The notes under the pieces were generated by a model. That model was not told the origin of the DNA. It worked only from the letters and a program-made list of their open reading frames with translations, and searched no databases. DNA of 64,000 bases from Serinus canaria (Eukaryota > Chordata > Aves > Passeriformes > Fringillidae): NCBI RefSeq assembly GCF_022539315.1, contig NC_066326.1:4170601-4234600 (forward strand), in the 5' to 3' direction. Position 1 is the stretch's first letter. Each line of letters starts with the position of its first letter. The position numbers and the translations under genes are program-made. Positions 1-13,678 of the stretch are shown one piece after another.

Positions 1-342
1 TGGAAATGAATGCTGGTTCCTTTACCACAAGCAATAGTGAGGACACAGCTTTTCTACTGATTGGGCTTTATTGCTTCTTTCAGAAATCTACAAAATATAT
101 TGCCCTGAGATAAATGTGTGGAATTGTATTAGCATTAGTAATGACACTGATTTAATTTTTATTCTAAACTCATGAATCAAACCCCAAACTGTGCCAGAAC
201 CCACCTTCTCAGAGCTGCTGGGGTGTATTGGTATTTCACAGCCAGCTGCTCTGCAATTTGCCCTCTCTTCCCCACATCAATACAATGCCCAAAAATCAGC
301 ACTTGCTTTCATGGATTTTATTCTTTCCATATCATTCTTGAC
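1..342. other. Non-coding, nothing recognised
   Basis: Unique-looking AT-rich sequence without a recognisable repeat, RNA gene or exon. Short open frames run through it, but none has coding-like composition or a known domain. Confidence 0.5.
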
Positions 343-391
343 TTCTGCCAGTTTTGTCCGCAGTTTCCATCTGAGGACAAAATTGGCAGAA
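343..391. repeat. 17-bp inverted repeat (hairpin)
   Basis: The left arm (343-359, starting TTCTGCC) and right arm (375-391, ending GGCAGAA) are reverse complements over 17 positions with one mismatch, which would be a G:U pair in + strand RNA. The loop is 15 nt. Beyond the stem, short CTTGAC / GTCAGAAG stretches allow further imperfect pairing with bulges. It could be a small fossil MITE or a structured RNA element. No function can be assigned. Confidence 0.7.
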
Positions 392-3300
392 CTCAGGTCA
401 GAAGTAGCAGAAGTCAGTCCCATCTCCTTTCCCCTGCTCTTTTGCTGCACCCTTACTCTCTCAAGATGTGGATGCATTGTCTCAGTTACAGGTTTCCTTC
501 TTGTCAGTTATTTCCTCCCTGCAGCTCAATCATCCTTTCTGGTTTTAAGTGATTTAATTCTCACATTTCAGTTTATCTCCCATTTCTGACAATAATTTAC
601 CTAAGAGCATCTCCTCATTCCAGTTCTTTCTGCTGAATTCTGTTCTGGTAACATGCTGGCATTCTCAGCTTTTACACCCAATGACACATCAGCAGAGAAA
701 CCAAAACACTAAAGCCAAACACTTTCAAACCTTTTTGATGAGCACTCAGCTCTGGAGTGAGCACACAAATGAAACTCCCTCTGAAACAGGTCTTTACCCC
801 TTTTGGCATGTGCCCAAAGTCTTAAACCATACTGAAGATAATTACCAAATATTACATGCACTTGGGCCCACAAACAACAACAAATAGTTTTCTTTTGTGA
901 GCTGCAAATAAAGATGCAAGTAAAATAGCAAACACCACAAAACTGAGCCATGCAAAGATTTCCAGCAAGACTTCAGGCAATTGAACACGAGTTGTATTCA
1001 GCTGAGATGTCAGATCTGAAAACCATCTCAGTGTGGTGCAAATGGCCTGGTTTTTCTTTTTGACTCTTATTGCTTTAGTTTTGTTTATTCTTATGTAACC
1101 TGTCAGCAAAACTTACTCTGCTCCTGGACTGTTTGTGGTCCCCTGATATCAAGAAGGACAGCTTTGCTTCTGCTCCTGCCTGGTGCAGTTATCGTAACCA
1201 CCTTCATTTGCCGGGCTGGAATCCTGTGCCTGTCTGTGTGAGTGGCACTAGTCACATTCAATAACACTTTGCTCTTGCATTTAGGCCTCTCTGCACAGCC
1301 TTTAAAGTCATGTTTACACGCCTCTAACCAGAGGGATTTAGGTGGGTGCCATTAAATCTGAGTCCGATGTGTTTGTGCAGGAGGTTTACACGGCCCAGGG
1401 GTGCTGGGTGTGGGAATGGCTGGGGCTGCAGCACCACATGGAAGGCTACAAATCCTCAGGGAATGTTAATTGAAAAGTTACATCAAATGCACAGCAGGTG
1501 GTTGGGAGTGTAATGGCAAAATACTGGCTCAACCAGAGGCAAGCGAAGGGCACAGCTGCCTCTTTGGTAGCTGGGGGTTGCTGAATTAGGGAGTGGGAGG
1601 GTTGGGGCTGGGACAAGGGGACCAAGCACTGTCCTGGCAAAACTGTACACCCAGGTGACTCACACCTCTACCTTTTCATCAGCCTGTCTTTGAGGTAACA
1701 GGGCTGTGCAGGGGATGGAAGTGTGGCCACACATGCTATGGGATTTTGACATGACTCAGGGCTGTGGTTGGCCTCAGGGTGTGCTCCTCCTACAAGTAAA
1801 ACTGCGAACTTCCTCTTTTGCAGAAGCAATCTGAGTCCCTCCCTGTTGCTGATTTCTTCCATCGGCTGCCACTGCTCACTCTTCCCTCCTGGAGCTTTCC
1901 TTCCCCCATTCTGAAAAACTTTTAAAAGAAACCTGAACATTTATATTTTGTGCACGGCAGAAAGAACAGCTTCCACTATTTCCTCTAAAGGAAGAAGTGT
2001 CTCATCTTTGAGCACAATTTAATTTTGTGTAGCTTTTACCCTTCCTTCCTTTGCTGTCCCTATGTTTCTTGACACAAACAGACCGGTTTTCACAAGGTTT
2101 GTGTGGATTTATTGAGTTCAAGGACTGTGAGATTCTCTGAATCTGAAACTGCCTTGATGTGGAATAAAGGAAATAACTAAGAAACATGCCACAGCCTTTT
2201 TCCTCTCTTTCCATGCAGCTTTCCTAATAAAGCAGATGAGAGACATTTTTTTGCTTACAGCATTCATAGATGTCACAGTGCTCCTAACCCTCTCCCTGCT
2301 CCCCCTCGCTGCCAAGGAGCTGTAAGCAAGGACATAGGAGTCACATCAGAGGCCAGCAACATTTCTACCTGATACTGCATTCCCAGCTTGCTCTGTGCCT
2401 TCCCCTCTAAGGTGTCAGACTCCTGCTAGAGGTATTTGTAAACAAAGCCCGAGAAAACTCCTAACTCAGCCTGGAGCAGTGCAGCATGAGCATTATAGTT
2501 GTGGAATGAAAGCCTCAAGGAGGAGCCCAGATGTGGTTGTAACCTACCCCAGGGCACCGAGCTGTGAGCCGGGGGGGAGCAGCACTCAGCTGCTCTGTGT
2601 GCACACACCCCACACTTTTCCTTCTCTTTATCAGTGTCTAACTGAATTCCAGTCAACCTGAACAAAAAGCCATACTTGTTGCTGGCAGTAAATAAGGATG
2701 CATTGGAAAATGAGTATGAATGAGTTTAGCCATGGGTTGGAAAAGAATACACACAGAGTAGCTGAATTATCAGAAAATTCTCAGGTGCTATTTGATAGCA
2801 AATGTTTTTAAATGGAAGATCATAGCAATGACATCAAGATGGCATTTTTCCACCCAGAATTAATCCAGAAGTGGTCTAGTCAGTATTTTCTCTGTATGTG
2901 ACCCTCCAGTTGATAGTACTGGATTATATTAATATTGCTCTTCATAGAAGCATTTATGACTTTTAAAAATTGCCCCTTGATAGCAACTAGGAATTCCCTG
3001 GAAATATCTTCATATAGGAATTTATATTTATTTGGTATTAAACAGTTTAGCCTATTTGGAAACAGAGGCAGGAAAACACTTGTTTCCTAACACCAGTTAT
3101 CAGAATACTGTACCTCTTTGCAGCCAGCACTACAGCACAGATCTGTCCCTGCATTACCAGGCTACTGACACAACACTTTTAATTACATTTTGATTAAAAC
3201 AAACTGCTTGTCTTAAACACAGAACGGGAAAGAGTTTCATCATTGCCTTGATGTTTTTGGTTTTCTACTCAGGTTGAATAACTTTGGGTTTGGTGGTCAC

Positions 3301-6300
3301 TGTGCCTAGAGCTACACAGAGCAGGGTTTTCCAAGTAGTTTGTGAGATCAACCATGCTCTTAGAGCTGATACCTTCCATGCAGCAGCATAAGCCCATCTC
3401 ACCTCCTTGCTGTCCCTGGGAGCCTGATGTGCTGTGGGAGGGTGGATGTGGCTGCCTGCTGGGTAATGGCCTCAGCTGAGCCATTCTGGATGTGGCCCAG
3501 GGACCTCACACTCTTACAGCCACCACCAGAAGCACCCACAGAGAGTGATAAGTGTTATAGTGCAGCATAATCCACTCTTCAGCCTCAATGAGGAAGATGG
3601 GATCATACTGCCTTCCATTCTCAGATAATAACCATTTCATGGAGGTAGTTACAAGACCTATTTATAGGGATGATTTTAGCTGCCATCTTTATCCTGAACA
3701 GGAAGGGACTGGTGCTTTGGACAGGTGGCAATTTTATGCTACTCACCCACCTCCATATCTTTTTATCTGAATGTGCACTATGTGGTCATGTTTCCATTTG
3801 GATGACTTTCATGTTCTTTAGATGGCAAATGTTTTATGAAAAATGATAAAGAATAAGAAGAGGTTTGAGTAGAAACTGAACTGAAACCAGGTCGAGATCC
3901 TCTGATGAATGACCCACCTAGGCCTTGTTTGCCTGTGCCTGGAAATTTGGGAGAGGTTTATGATGAGCTGTTTGTGTAACCAAGCTATGCAAACTAGTAA
4001 AAACAAGTCATGTGAGAGAGAGAGGGAACACTGACTGCTTTGACAACTGCTTTGCCATTGCTAAGGAAACTGCTCCCTTGGTAACCATGGTCAGTACATC
4101 TGTCTTATTTTATCTCCAATTCTCACGTAGACACCATCATGGAAAGAATATTAACACAACCAAAACACAAACATTTCAGAAAAGCACAAAGCTTCTATTA
4201 ATTTCTTCACTAAAAAGTTTAAGGGATATTCTGCTTTGGTGTTGATTATGGCTTTGCCTTGCCTGAGATGGGCTCCTTAAATATTAACTTATGCAAAGTA
4301 ACAATTTATTCTTTTGTTCTGCTTTGTACTTTAAAATGTGATACTTATTTTCTTTTAACTCTCCTAATTTACCTAATGCAATTGGGCTTTACAATAGGAA
4401 AGCCTGAAGGCTGAGAAAGCTTTTACATCTGTCAAAATAAGAGTTTATGTTCTTTTGCTCAGGAAAAACTCTTACTGACTTGAGTAGAGTCCAACAAATG
4501 GAAACCCTAATCTGAAAAACAACAAACTTTTAAGATGTCTCTGAACCTTTGAGTTGGAGCCACATGATATCAGCAAGATCTTTCTTGACACTCCTGCTTA
4601 AATCCAGTAACAAGGAAGAAAATCAGAAATAAGCACAGGAAAATCTGAGAGGAAATCCTGGATGCAGTTTTTTGTCACTTTTTAGTGAAATCAGGATATT
4701 TGTCAGTACCTACTGGTAAACCAGATAGGAAATGCTGGTGGAAGTACAACTTTACACAAAAGAATAATGTTTATATTCACAAAAATCCGAAATCTATCGA
4801 AGCAAAACAAATAATCCTGGTACACAGGATGCAAAGATTCCCCCAGGCTTTCTACCCATAGCACTAGGAACAAATGAACATCCTTTGGGCCATGTTTTCC
4901 TCAATCCTAAGATATCCTATGCTAAGATGTTAGAAGCACTAGAAGCAGTCAGGTTTCTCAGTAACTTTATAAGAGCAGCATTTTCCTTTCATAAAGGAGG
5001 GAAAAAACCTGGATGAAAAAGGATGTAAGAGCCTATGAGTAAATTTGAAAATATCTGTTCTCAAGTGGCCATGGTGACTGCATGAAACAGGGATTTCATG
5101 TCATATCATCACATAAAAATGTGTTCTTCCAAAAATGACAAGTCTTATACCTTAACTGCCAGGACTGTGGTTTGTGGATTTACTGAGAGTACATGTAGAG
5201 CAGCAGCAAACTCCTCTTTGGTAAGAAAAACAACCATCCTAACTGAGACCAAGCACTTCTCCAGCCCTGTGTCCCCTCTCCAGCAGCAGCCAGCAGGGCA
5301 ATCACACTCTGCCAGTGTCCCAGAAAAAGAAAGGGAAGTTTTCAACACACTACACCAGGGAATAAAAGAATACTCTGGGACTTCAGCAGAAGATTTTGGA
5401 CTGATGGACTGATTTTAAGAACAGTGTAAAAGTAGAAAACCATGGCCTCATGGGGGTGGGATCATGCTGGCACCCCACTGTGCATGTCACACCATTTGTG
5501 GTGGGAGCGAGCTCTGAGAGAAAATTTACTCTCAGCTTCTTTCTTTTGACTTATGCATTGAGAAAAATATGATCTAGCAGTTACTTATCTTTGGCTAACA
5601 CAGTTCAGCATCCATTCCTATAGCATGGCTATTGTAGTATCACCAACAGCAAACCTTACTTTCACATCAGCTGTGTACATGTGAAGCATCCTGCCTTCAT
5701 ATCTGTTCTTTCACCAAAGGTAATGCCATGAGAACTATTGTTCTGGTAGCTGAATGCCCATTACAGAAGCTTTGAGACACTGGCAACACAAACATCCTTT
5801 TACTACTCTGTCATACAGCCTGACCTTTCATTTTTACTGGAAGTCTTTGCAGTTGCTTTATTTACCCAATCCCATTTACTGTAAACAACACAGCAACTGG
5901 CACTCATGAGATGTTTGGTTTAACTGTATCCAGAAGCCAGAACCAGTTGCACCACTACCACTGGTGCAAGGGAGTTGCCATGAGTCATTTCTTCTGATTC
6001 TTTCCCTCTCACGTCTCCAGCTCCAGTGGCACACCCATGAGATCTGTGGGATCTGCTTCCCTCCCCCTGTATGCCAAATGAGGGCAACAGCACCTCATCC
6101 TTCCCAGGAGCAGAGTGGGACTACAGGGATTATTATTATGCCCCAGGATATTGTCAGTTAGCAGTAGGGTCTGCACTTTCCCTAGAAGAGGAGCTCCAAC
6201 AGGAACATAATTTCCCACTGCCATGGTGGGGTGGGGCCCCTCAAGAGTCACAGCCCCTTTCTCCAGTACCTGAGTGAGAGGAGCTGGCAGAGCTGCAGAT

Positions 6301-9300
6301 GGGGGCCAGGTCAGAAGGCAGCATCACAGGGAGGTCAAGCTGGAAGTCAGTGTGTGGTCAGGATGAGTGGGTCCATCACCCAGCCGAAGACCAGCATCCT
6401 CCAGCTCAGCTCACAAAAAGGAGCAAATTTCCCTGGGTGAGCTTAAATGGACTCCCAGGTCTGCTGGGGTGGGTGGAGGCACCAGATGAGGCTGGTTAAA
6501 GTTGTTAAGACTTACCAGTACTTTCAAGGCCCCAAAAAATATCACAATAGCAAGAGTCAGCTAAATAAATATATTTACCAAACTACTAAAGCCTTTACAT
6601 TTTCCCCAGCTGAAATGTTAAGGAAACACTTCTGACAATTTTCTTTTCATAACTACTCCAGAAAGCAGGGCTAAGGCACGACAATGAGGAAGATAGGTTT
6701 TTCCTTTTGTTAAAAAAAAAAAATCTACATTACTGTGGAAAATTGAAATGTAATTACCCTTACAGATATGAAGATCAGTGTACACAAATATATTTAAGCT
6801 TTTGCAGAAGACCATGCTTTGGGAAGCTTGTTCTAGCCTGTCTCCAGGTTTGCATGCACATGAAGTCGTTTGAGTTTGGATGCAGGCAGTGGAAAACAGA
6901 GCAGCACAACACTTAGTTTAGCAGCACATGCTCTGAAGTGTACCAAGCGCTGCCTGTGCACACTGCTGAAGCTCCTCACCAGTCACTTGCTGTGGGATAG
7001 CTCTGGGATTAGGCAGGCAAGGGCTGACATGTGAAATCTGTGCCACTTACTTAACTGCTCTGTCACAATGAATTGGGTGCTCTGCCTGCGCTAGCCTGGA
7101 GAAACAAGTGGCAAGGCCTTGGCTGGCATATGCTGACAGAGTGGGGAGCGAGCCTGTCCCTCCGTGTGGCAGGGTGACACAGCCTCCAGGGCAGGCACAG
7201 GGCTTTGCTCTGGTCTCTTTGTGTCAGCCGAGGACCTTCTCAAAGTGCTCTCTGAAGGCTGATGCTCCCACTCAGTCCGGAGCATGGGAGCCCTTGGGTA
7301 GCACAGTGCCAAGGCTGCTTTGAAACCAGCTGGTCTGGTTCTGAGGGGTCTGAGTGATGGCTGAGATGACAGGCTGGCTGGACAAGGGCTCACCAGAAAG
7401 TAGGGCAGCAAAACTTTCTAATTAAGATAAAAATACCTTTGTAGTCTTTGTAGTGAGGGAGAGCCGCAGCACTCAATCTAAATGTCTCTGTCCAAAGAAT
7501 GAGCAAGAAAGAGCTTTCTTAGATCCTTTACCTTTGCTTTTTAAGAGATCATCTGACAGCAGGTTTGTTAGGTTCACCTTCCAATAACGAGGCTGTTGAA
7601 GGAGCTGCCTGCACTCTCACAGCCTGCACAGCCCTGCAGTCAGAGCTCCCACTTCCTCCACACACACCCTACCCTCACTAGACAAGATGATCCTTGTCTA
7701 AAAGAGGAAAACATCAATGAAAAGCAAAGTGGGCAATAGCCCTGCAAAGAAGAGTTTGTTCCCAAATCTTTCCTGGACCCAGGCAGGATTCATTCCAAGA
7801 TGTTGTTAGACACCTCAGGAGCTAGGCTATGCCTCGTGGTCAGGCACCCTCCCGAGCTGGCTGGCAAAGAAAATGTCCCTGAGCATGATGGGGAGAGGGA
7901 ATGGTTTGATGAACCTCTGAAGATATAATAAAAAGAGCACAAAGCGAGTTTGGAAGGGACATGAAGATCATTCTCAGTTTGAATGAGTTTGCCCTTGAGA
8001 CCCATGGAGAGCACATCAGCTGGCTCCAGCTCACATGTTTTCTCCAACACTCCAGAAAAAAAGAGGCAAAGTACAGTATGTACTTGTCTGCTGAGACATT
8101 TAGATTGGCTACTGACACTCTGCAAATGTTTATAAAGAAAACAAAATGTGGATGATAGCCATTTTCATTAAACTGTGCAGATTCAGTTCACCCCGAATTA
8201 CAAGATCCCTGAGCCATATTCTTTCCCTTTTGGAGACATCTACTTCCCAACAGCACTGAGGCTGTGTGGCTCTTGCTGCTGTTCCTTGTTTGATCTGTCT
8301 GGTGCACACAACTGCAGAGGAAGACATTGCCATGGCCAGGTTTCTGTTCCATATCTGCAGGGTCAAGGTGAATATCCCTTGGCCCTTCCACCTTGGGTTG
8401 ATTTTAATCAAGTCAAACCCAAGAGGAGTAAAAACAGAATTAAAACTTCAAGCCTTACCTGCCAGAGGCAGAGTTCCCTCTTGTGTACCATGTAAAATTG
8501 TCAGAAAAGCTTGGTGGCTGGTTCCTTGAGCGCAGAGAGCTTCCTTTGGGCCAGGCAGCACATCCTCTCTCGGGAGAGCAGATTTTTCACAATGTTCTGG
8601 GGATGTTTCTGCCACTTGCTGTACCTCAACATGCAGATACATTTATGCCTGTAAAGTATGAGAATTCCATCCTGAGTTATTTATACCATGACCATGACAG
8701 AGCCTTCAAAAACATGGGGACTGCAGTTCTGGACCCATTGTTCTCTGTAATCATTCCCCTGCCTCCAGCATGGGTGACTCTGCCAACCTTGGGGTGAAGG
8801 GACTGACAGCACTGCTGAGAGCAGAGACATAATTTCATGTGCAGCCTGGTCATTCTATTTACTGAAATAATCTATCCCTAGAGACTAATTTGGCTCATTG
8901 TGGGTGGGTGCTGTCTGTCTCCCAACTTTGCTCTTGCTGAGCTTGTGAACTGCCAGTCTGCAAATCATGGCCTGACACATGCTGGCACCAGGGTCAAAAT
9001 GCCCTGATGAACTGTGGGACAGAAGGAAATGCCCCAGGGTGTCTTTGCCCATCAGCAACATCCTTCTTCAGCAGTGCAAAAATCAGGCTGGGCCATGGCA
9101 TAACCTCATTTCTTCCTTCTTGCACCAGTCACACCATGGTCCAAACCATCCATCAAGGTATCAAGCACTCTCAAGCCTGCCTGTGTGGTAGGATTTTGTA
9201 TCTGCTGTGTGCAGATGGGACAGTGTCCCCTCTCCTCACTGGGACATCTGCTGGCTAAACCCATTTTCCTTCTGCCTTCTTGTAATTTCCTTATCTTATT

Positions 9301-10735
9301 GCCTGTTTACATGATGTGTGTGTATGTTTTACAAGTAGGAGCCCTCATTTGAAGCCAAACATGGCATTGCCTTTGTCTTATGGTGTCCCAAGCTGCCACA
9401 TATCTCACTCTCTCTGCAGAACTCTGGCCAAAATTTTGCTTCCCTTTTGGCTCTGCAGTGCTTTTGGATGTCAGAACCAGTGTCAGCTCTCTTCAGAGAC
9501 CAGAGCAACTGCTGTGAATTTAAACCAAATATTTTTCATCTTAAATGCCACGGCAGGTCAGCTAAACAAAAAAGAATAGTTGGTAACAGGCTTGAAACGA
9601 CAGCGGGGTGGAGTGTTTACAGCTCCATCAACAGCTCGGTGTTAATGAACTGAGTCTGAAAATTACCTCTCTATTGATGGAGGCATGGATGGAGCACAGA
9701 GATGAGAAAGATAGTGATTGCCTCCAGCTGCAGGCAGAACTTGGAGAGTGTTTATTTATCACTTGGAATTGAATGATCTTTTTGGAGAAGGCAGTAAAAT
9801 TCTGAAAAGCGCTGTCATGCAGCTGCCTGCAACCTGGCACTGGTGTCCGCCTTGCAGCTCCAGCTCTAGGGGTGCAGGATTTTGTCCTGTCCCAGGGAGC
9901 ATCTGTCTGGGCATGAGAAGGAAAAGCCTCAGCTGAAGTCAATCCTTTGCTCCGTATGTATGTGTGTGCAAGGCATGGTTTTTAACCAAAATTGCCAGGC
10001 AGGAAAAATGTGGCTGCTTTATACTGACTGACTGTAAAAGGACTGCAAATATGCCAAAAGAATAATGTCTCCTGCATTGCAACTGCTGTAGCTAATGGGA
10101 ATGTGATCATGGAAGGTGTTATTTTTGACCTGAATTTCTCCCTTTCCTTTGCTTTCTGTCAGCACCGTTGGTAGTGTTACAGCTGTGCAAAATGGGCAAG
10201 GAAAGGGGTCAGCAGAGGATCCTCTGTTTAACTTCCAGTGCACCAGCAATCCAGATGGGAAGTTTTTCCAGGATAACCTCTTCTTTGCCAATTCAAATTT
10301 TTGGGAATTTCCCCAGTTTCTTCTGTTTGACACAGCCATTGTTTTTGAGGGACTTTTCACACAGCATCTCTCCACAGAAGAGCTTTAATATGGTGAATTG
10401 TGCTGTTAGCAAGGGCTGATATTTTCAAGGTGTGTGGAATGATGTCACATGAGCAGTCCAAGCACATCAGCACTCAGGACTGCCCTTTGAGTCCCTGCTT
10501 ATGATTTCTGGGGATAATTTTCTGTCATTGAGGCATTTCCATAGGAAAAGAGAGGGGACATTCCAAGAAATTCTACTCTTCACCCATTAGTAAAAATTAA
10601 TTTATAATTTCATTCATAAATTTGGGCTAGTAAATGGATTATTTTGTGGGTATTTTTTGTTTGAGGAAGAGGGCTACCAGCAGTTGTTTTTTGTTCCTGA
10701 AATAGAAACATTTATTTTAAACAGCACTTACTACT
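392..10735. other. Gene-free unique DNA, about 10.3 kb
   Basis: I find no exon, RNA gene or clear mobile element here. Base composition alternates between AT-rich parts (2.7-5.1 kb) and moderately GC-richer parts (6.0-6.5, 7.1-7.4, 8.2-9.3 kb). The latter give several open frames of 60-111 codons on both strands. These overlap each other, lack recognisable domains and are best read as chance frames. A 12-A tract lies at 6712-6723. Highly diverged repeats may be present below my detection limit. Confidence 0.5.
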
Positions 10736-10738
10736 CAT

Positions 10739-11085
10739 ATAGAATCACAGAACAGTTTAGGTTGGAAAACACCTTTTAGATCATCAAGTCCAGCCATTCA
10801 CCCAGCACTGCCAAGCCTGGTTAAACCTCCTACAATTAGCCTTGGCCAGATCTCTCTGCAGACCCTTCCTGCCCCCCAGCAGATCAATACCCCCCACCCA
10901 ACATGGTGTCATCTGCAAACTGACTGAGGGTGCCCTCAGTCCCCTCATCCACATCATCAATAAAGATATTAAACAGGCCTGACTCCTTCTGACCCTTCAT
11001 TTAAAGGGGTGTCACATTTGCTCATTTCCAGCCAGCTGGGACCTCCCCAGTTAGGCAGCACTGCTGGTAAATGATGGAAAATTCA
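10739..11085 (-). mobile_element. CR1 LINE 3' fragment, minus strand
   Basis: The left edge begins ATAGAATCACAGAA, the reverse complement of the CR1 terminal ATTCTATG-type repeat. It continues with the typical antisense CR1 3' end (GGTTGGAAA...AGATCATC.AGTCCAGCC). Further in comes the familiar antisense block around 'GTGTCATCTGCAAACT', 'GAGGGTGCCCTCAGTCCC' and 'ATAAAGATATTAAACAGG', then the 'TCACATTTGCTC..TTCCAG' and 'GATAAATGATGGAAA'-like parts. It is therefore a 5'-truncated CR1 inserted in minus orientation, with internal deletions. It encodes nothing intact. Family membership is known biology recalled from memory; the exact subfamily is not determined. Confidence 0.9.
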
Positions 11086-11089
11086 AAGT

Positions 11090-12320
11090 ATATATTTAAA
11101 TACAATCAACAGAAATAGTTCTAAATGCTTGAAACATGCTTTTAAACAATTTAGCAACGCAGAGTAAGTGTACCCTCTTGAAGGCAGGCTACAGGAATGT
11201 TAACATCCTCTCAAGGTAAATCAAGTAATGGACTGTTGGCCTATTTTTCAAACCGCTTCTCCTCAGTATCTTGACATTTGATAGGATTATCTATTACTGT
11301 TGGATTTTGGTTGACTCTCTGGTATGCCTGAGAAGATTGTCATCTTGTGATTTAAAGATAATAGAGCCAAGCATGTGAAACTGCACACAGAGAATAAACC
11401 TTTGACTCAGAACTGAATATTTTGTTAAAAAAAAAAAAAACGAGGACAACTTTGTCTTGAGCTCAGTTTGATACACTGGCAGTTAATGAAATTATCCAGC
11501 AATAACTTTCCATTCTAAATATTGCTGTGCTATTTTTAAAAGGCTCCTATGGCACTCCATGCAGGGCAGCCCGAGCTAACAATACCAGATATCTGAAGAG
11601 GGTGAGTGTGATTAAAGACTTGTGACAATAGCTAATGTAAGCTTTAACTAAAAATGTCAACTCCATTTGTTTTCAGCTCTAAAGAGTTTCTGGATCACAA
11701 TGTGCAGGTAGGAGTTCGAACAATTTCAAGATTACACTTGACCTAGTAGAAAAGATGATTGTGTAAAAAGTGACATGAGCTGGGACTCTTGTGTGTGCAC
11801 ATGTGGATCTTTGTGCCTGTGTATAAATATGTCAACACTGGCAAAGAGCCTGACAGTTTTTCAAAATATGCAACATCTATTTTTATTATAAAGCTTCACA
11901 ATTGGCAATTTAAAAAAAAATGCAATGAGCTGGAGTGGGCTTTTTATTACGCGTGGCTTTATTTCTTTGAATTTCTAAATTACCTAGAATGCATTTTCAA
12001 CTTTGGAACAATTTGCAGGCTGTTTTCATTTCTATTTAAAAGGGCTAAACACCAAGAATGTGCCTATGCTTTGCATTCTAATTGCATGTAACTGATTTGC
12101 ACAGCAGAACAAAAACCTAATTTTCAGATTAAGAATCATGTGCTAAGAAATAATTATTGTTTTACGAGAAAAAAAAAGGTTTTCCACATTTTTCCCCCTT
12201 GCCCAATTTATGAGAACTGTTTGCCAGTTTGCAGGTTGCCAGCCTTCCCAGAACACCAACTATTACTCTTTAGGGACTGGAAAAAGGTAGACAGAGACAC
12301 GAGGCATGCAACTGTTTTGA
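11090..12320. other. AT-rich non-coding block
   Basis: AT-rich unique sequence with a 14-A tract at 11427-11440. The part from about 11.82 to 12.10 kb, with many TTT/AAA runs, an ACGCG at 11950 and balanced composition, has the look of conserved non-coding DNA, but this is an impression only. Open frames up to 100 codons (11789-12091) are simply AT-rich and show no domain. Confidence 0.4.
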
Positions 12321-12329
12321 CTGCATTCT

Positions 12330-13450
12330 TTTGCTTGCAACATAACACTTGCTTTTTATTATTTTATCTTCAACAATCAAGGGGTGACTAAATGGTTGCA
12401 GGTGGTGATGAAAATAAAAGCCATCCATCATTATTTATTAGGCATGAAAAAGATACACAATAATGTAATTTAATCCCGGAGCAGACAATTATTTCCACAT
12501 ATTGATAATACAATGTGAAAACTGTCATGAATCCTAATGTGATGTTCGCCTTTATTGGTGAACCAGTAGTAGCAATGCAAATAATGAAATTGTATCAAAA
12601 AGAAAAAAAAGTACTTATTTGCATATACCAATAGTGTCGTGGAGAAAAACACATCATTACTAACTTCAGAAAATATAATCGTGGTTCATGTGTTACTTTG
12701 GTTTTGAAGTTTGCAAATGCAGGTGCAAAATGTTCCTCTAAGTAAATATTTTATTGATTTCTGCATCATCAAAATCAGTTCACAGGTTTTGATAAGGGAA
12801 CTTTAAAGCCATGAACACGCAGCTGTATAATCAGCACTTCTTTACAGAAACCTGCAGATCTCACTGCTAATCTATTCAAATATTTGTGCACAACCCTTCC
12901 TCCATTAAAAATAATTTAAGAAATATCTTTGCTCCATCTGGGGCTGATTCAAAGCCCGTTGAAGTCATCAGAAAGACTTGCATTGATTTTGGTGGGTGTC
13001 AGACAGAAACCCTTTGTGGCTGTTTTCTATAAATAAAGTTGGGCTCCAGTTTGGGCAGAGCAGCTCTCACAAATATATTCAGGCCGATGACACTCACCCC
13101 TGGGCAGATGTGAGCATGTGCCACTTAATGTGCCCACTTATGTCTCATTTGGAGCAGGGGTAAAAGGCCCTTTTGGCTAGACAAAAATATACATATTTTT
13201 ATAAATAGGCAACTATACATGCAAAATATATCTGCAACTGCACAGCTAATTTACATTTGAATTACCATGTCTGGGCATGCAAATCAGGTAATTACTTGCT
13301 CACATATAACCGGCCATTTGCATGCACAAATACCTATTATATGCATTCAAGTCACAGGAATGTGTCTGCAGCATTTAGCTGTATCTCAAGAGAAACTGCA
13401 GCAAGGAAGAGGTTTACATTATCTCTTATGGACCTGGTCATCACTTCTAG
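12330..13450. promoter_or_regulatory. Candidate enhancer block with four octamer motifs
   Basis: Four exact octamer (POU-factor) motifs occur here: ATGCAAAT at 12575-12582, ATTTGCAT at 12617-12624, ATGCAAAT at 13277-13284 and ATTTGCAT at 13316-13323. The last two are the core of a 10-bp inverted repeat, GCATGCAAAT (13275-13284) against ATTTGCATGC (13316-13325). Around them are homeodomain-type TAATT cores (for example 12465-12472 and 13288-13294). The block is AT-rich, has no simple repeats and keeps a few CpGs. POU binding to the octamer is established; enhancer activity is inference. A fossil MITE at 12935-13005 lies inside. Confidence 0.3.
12935..13005. mobile_element. Fossil palindromic MITE (AAAGCCC..GAAGTCA type)
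   Basis: The stretch GGGCTGATTCAAAGCCCGTT followed by GAAGTCATCAGAAAGACTTGCATTGATTTTGGTGGG matches, from memory, a widespread amniote palindromic repeat of the form 'GGGCCTGATTCAAAGCCCATTGAAGTCAATGG...'. In that repeat the second half mirrors the first as 'CATTGACTTCAATGGGCTTTG'. Here the mirrored half (12979-12995) is decayed. A related fragment lies at 38630-38668. The family name and transposase class are not determined. Confidence 0.55.
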
Positions 13451-13678
13451 AGTGATGTAAGTGATATTTGAAATCATAAGGGGATCTGTAAACTTCCTAC
13501 CATGTGCTGTCCTTTAAGCTGAAGTCTTTTAGGCTCAAGTCTCTAAGAGACTGGACCACTTGTGGCAGCAAAACCACTAAAAATTAGTTACAAATAGGGG
13601 GATTCTATGACTGTAGAAAGAGATCTTGAAATGGTAAAATCCCACCCTGAAAATATTCCTGAAACCACGACAGCTTTT

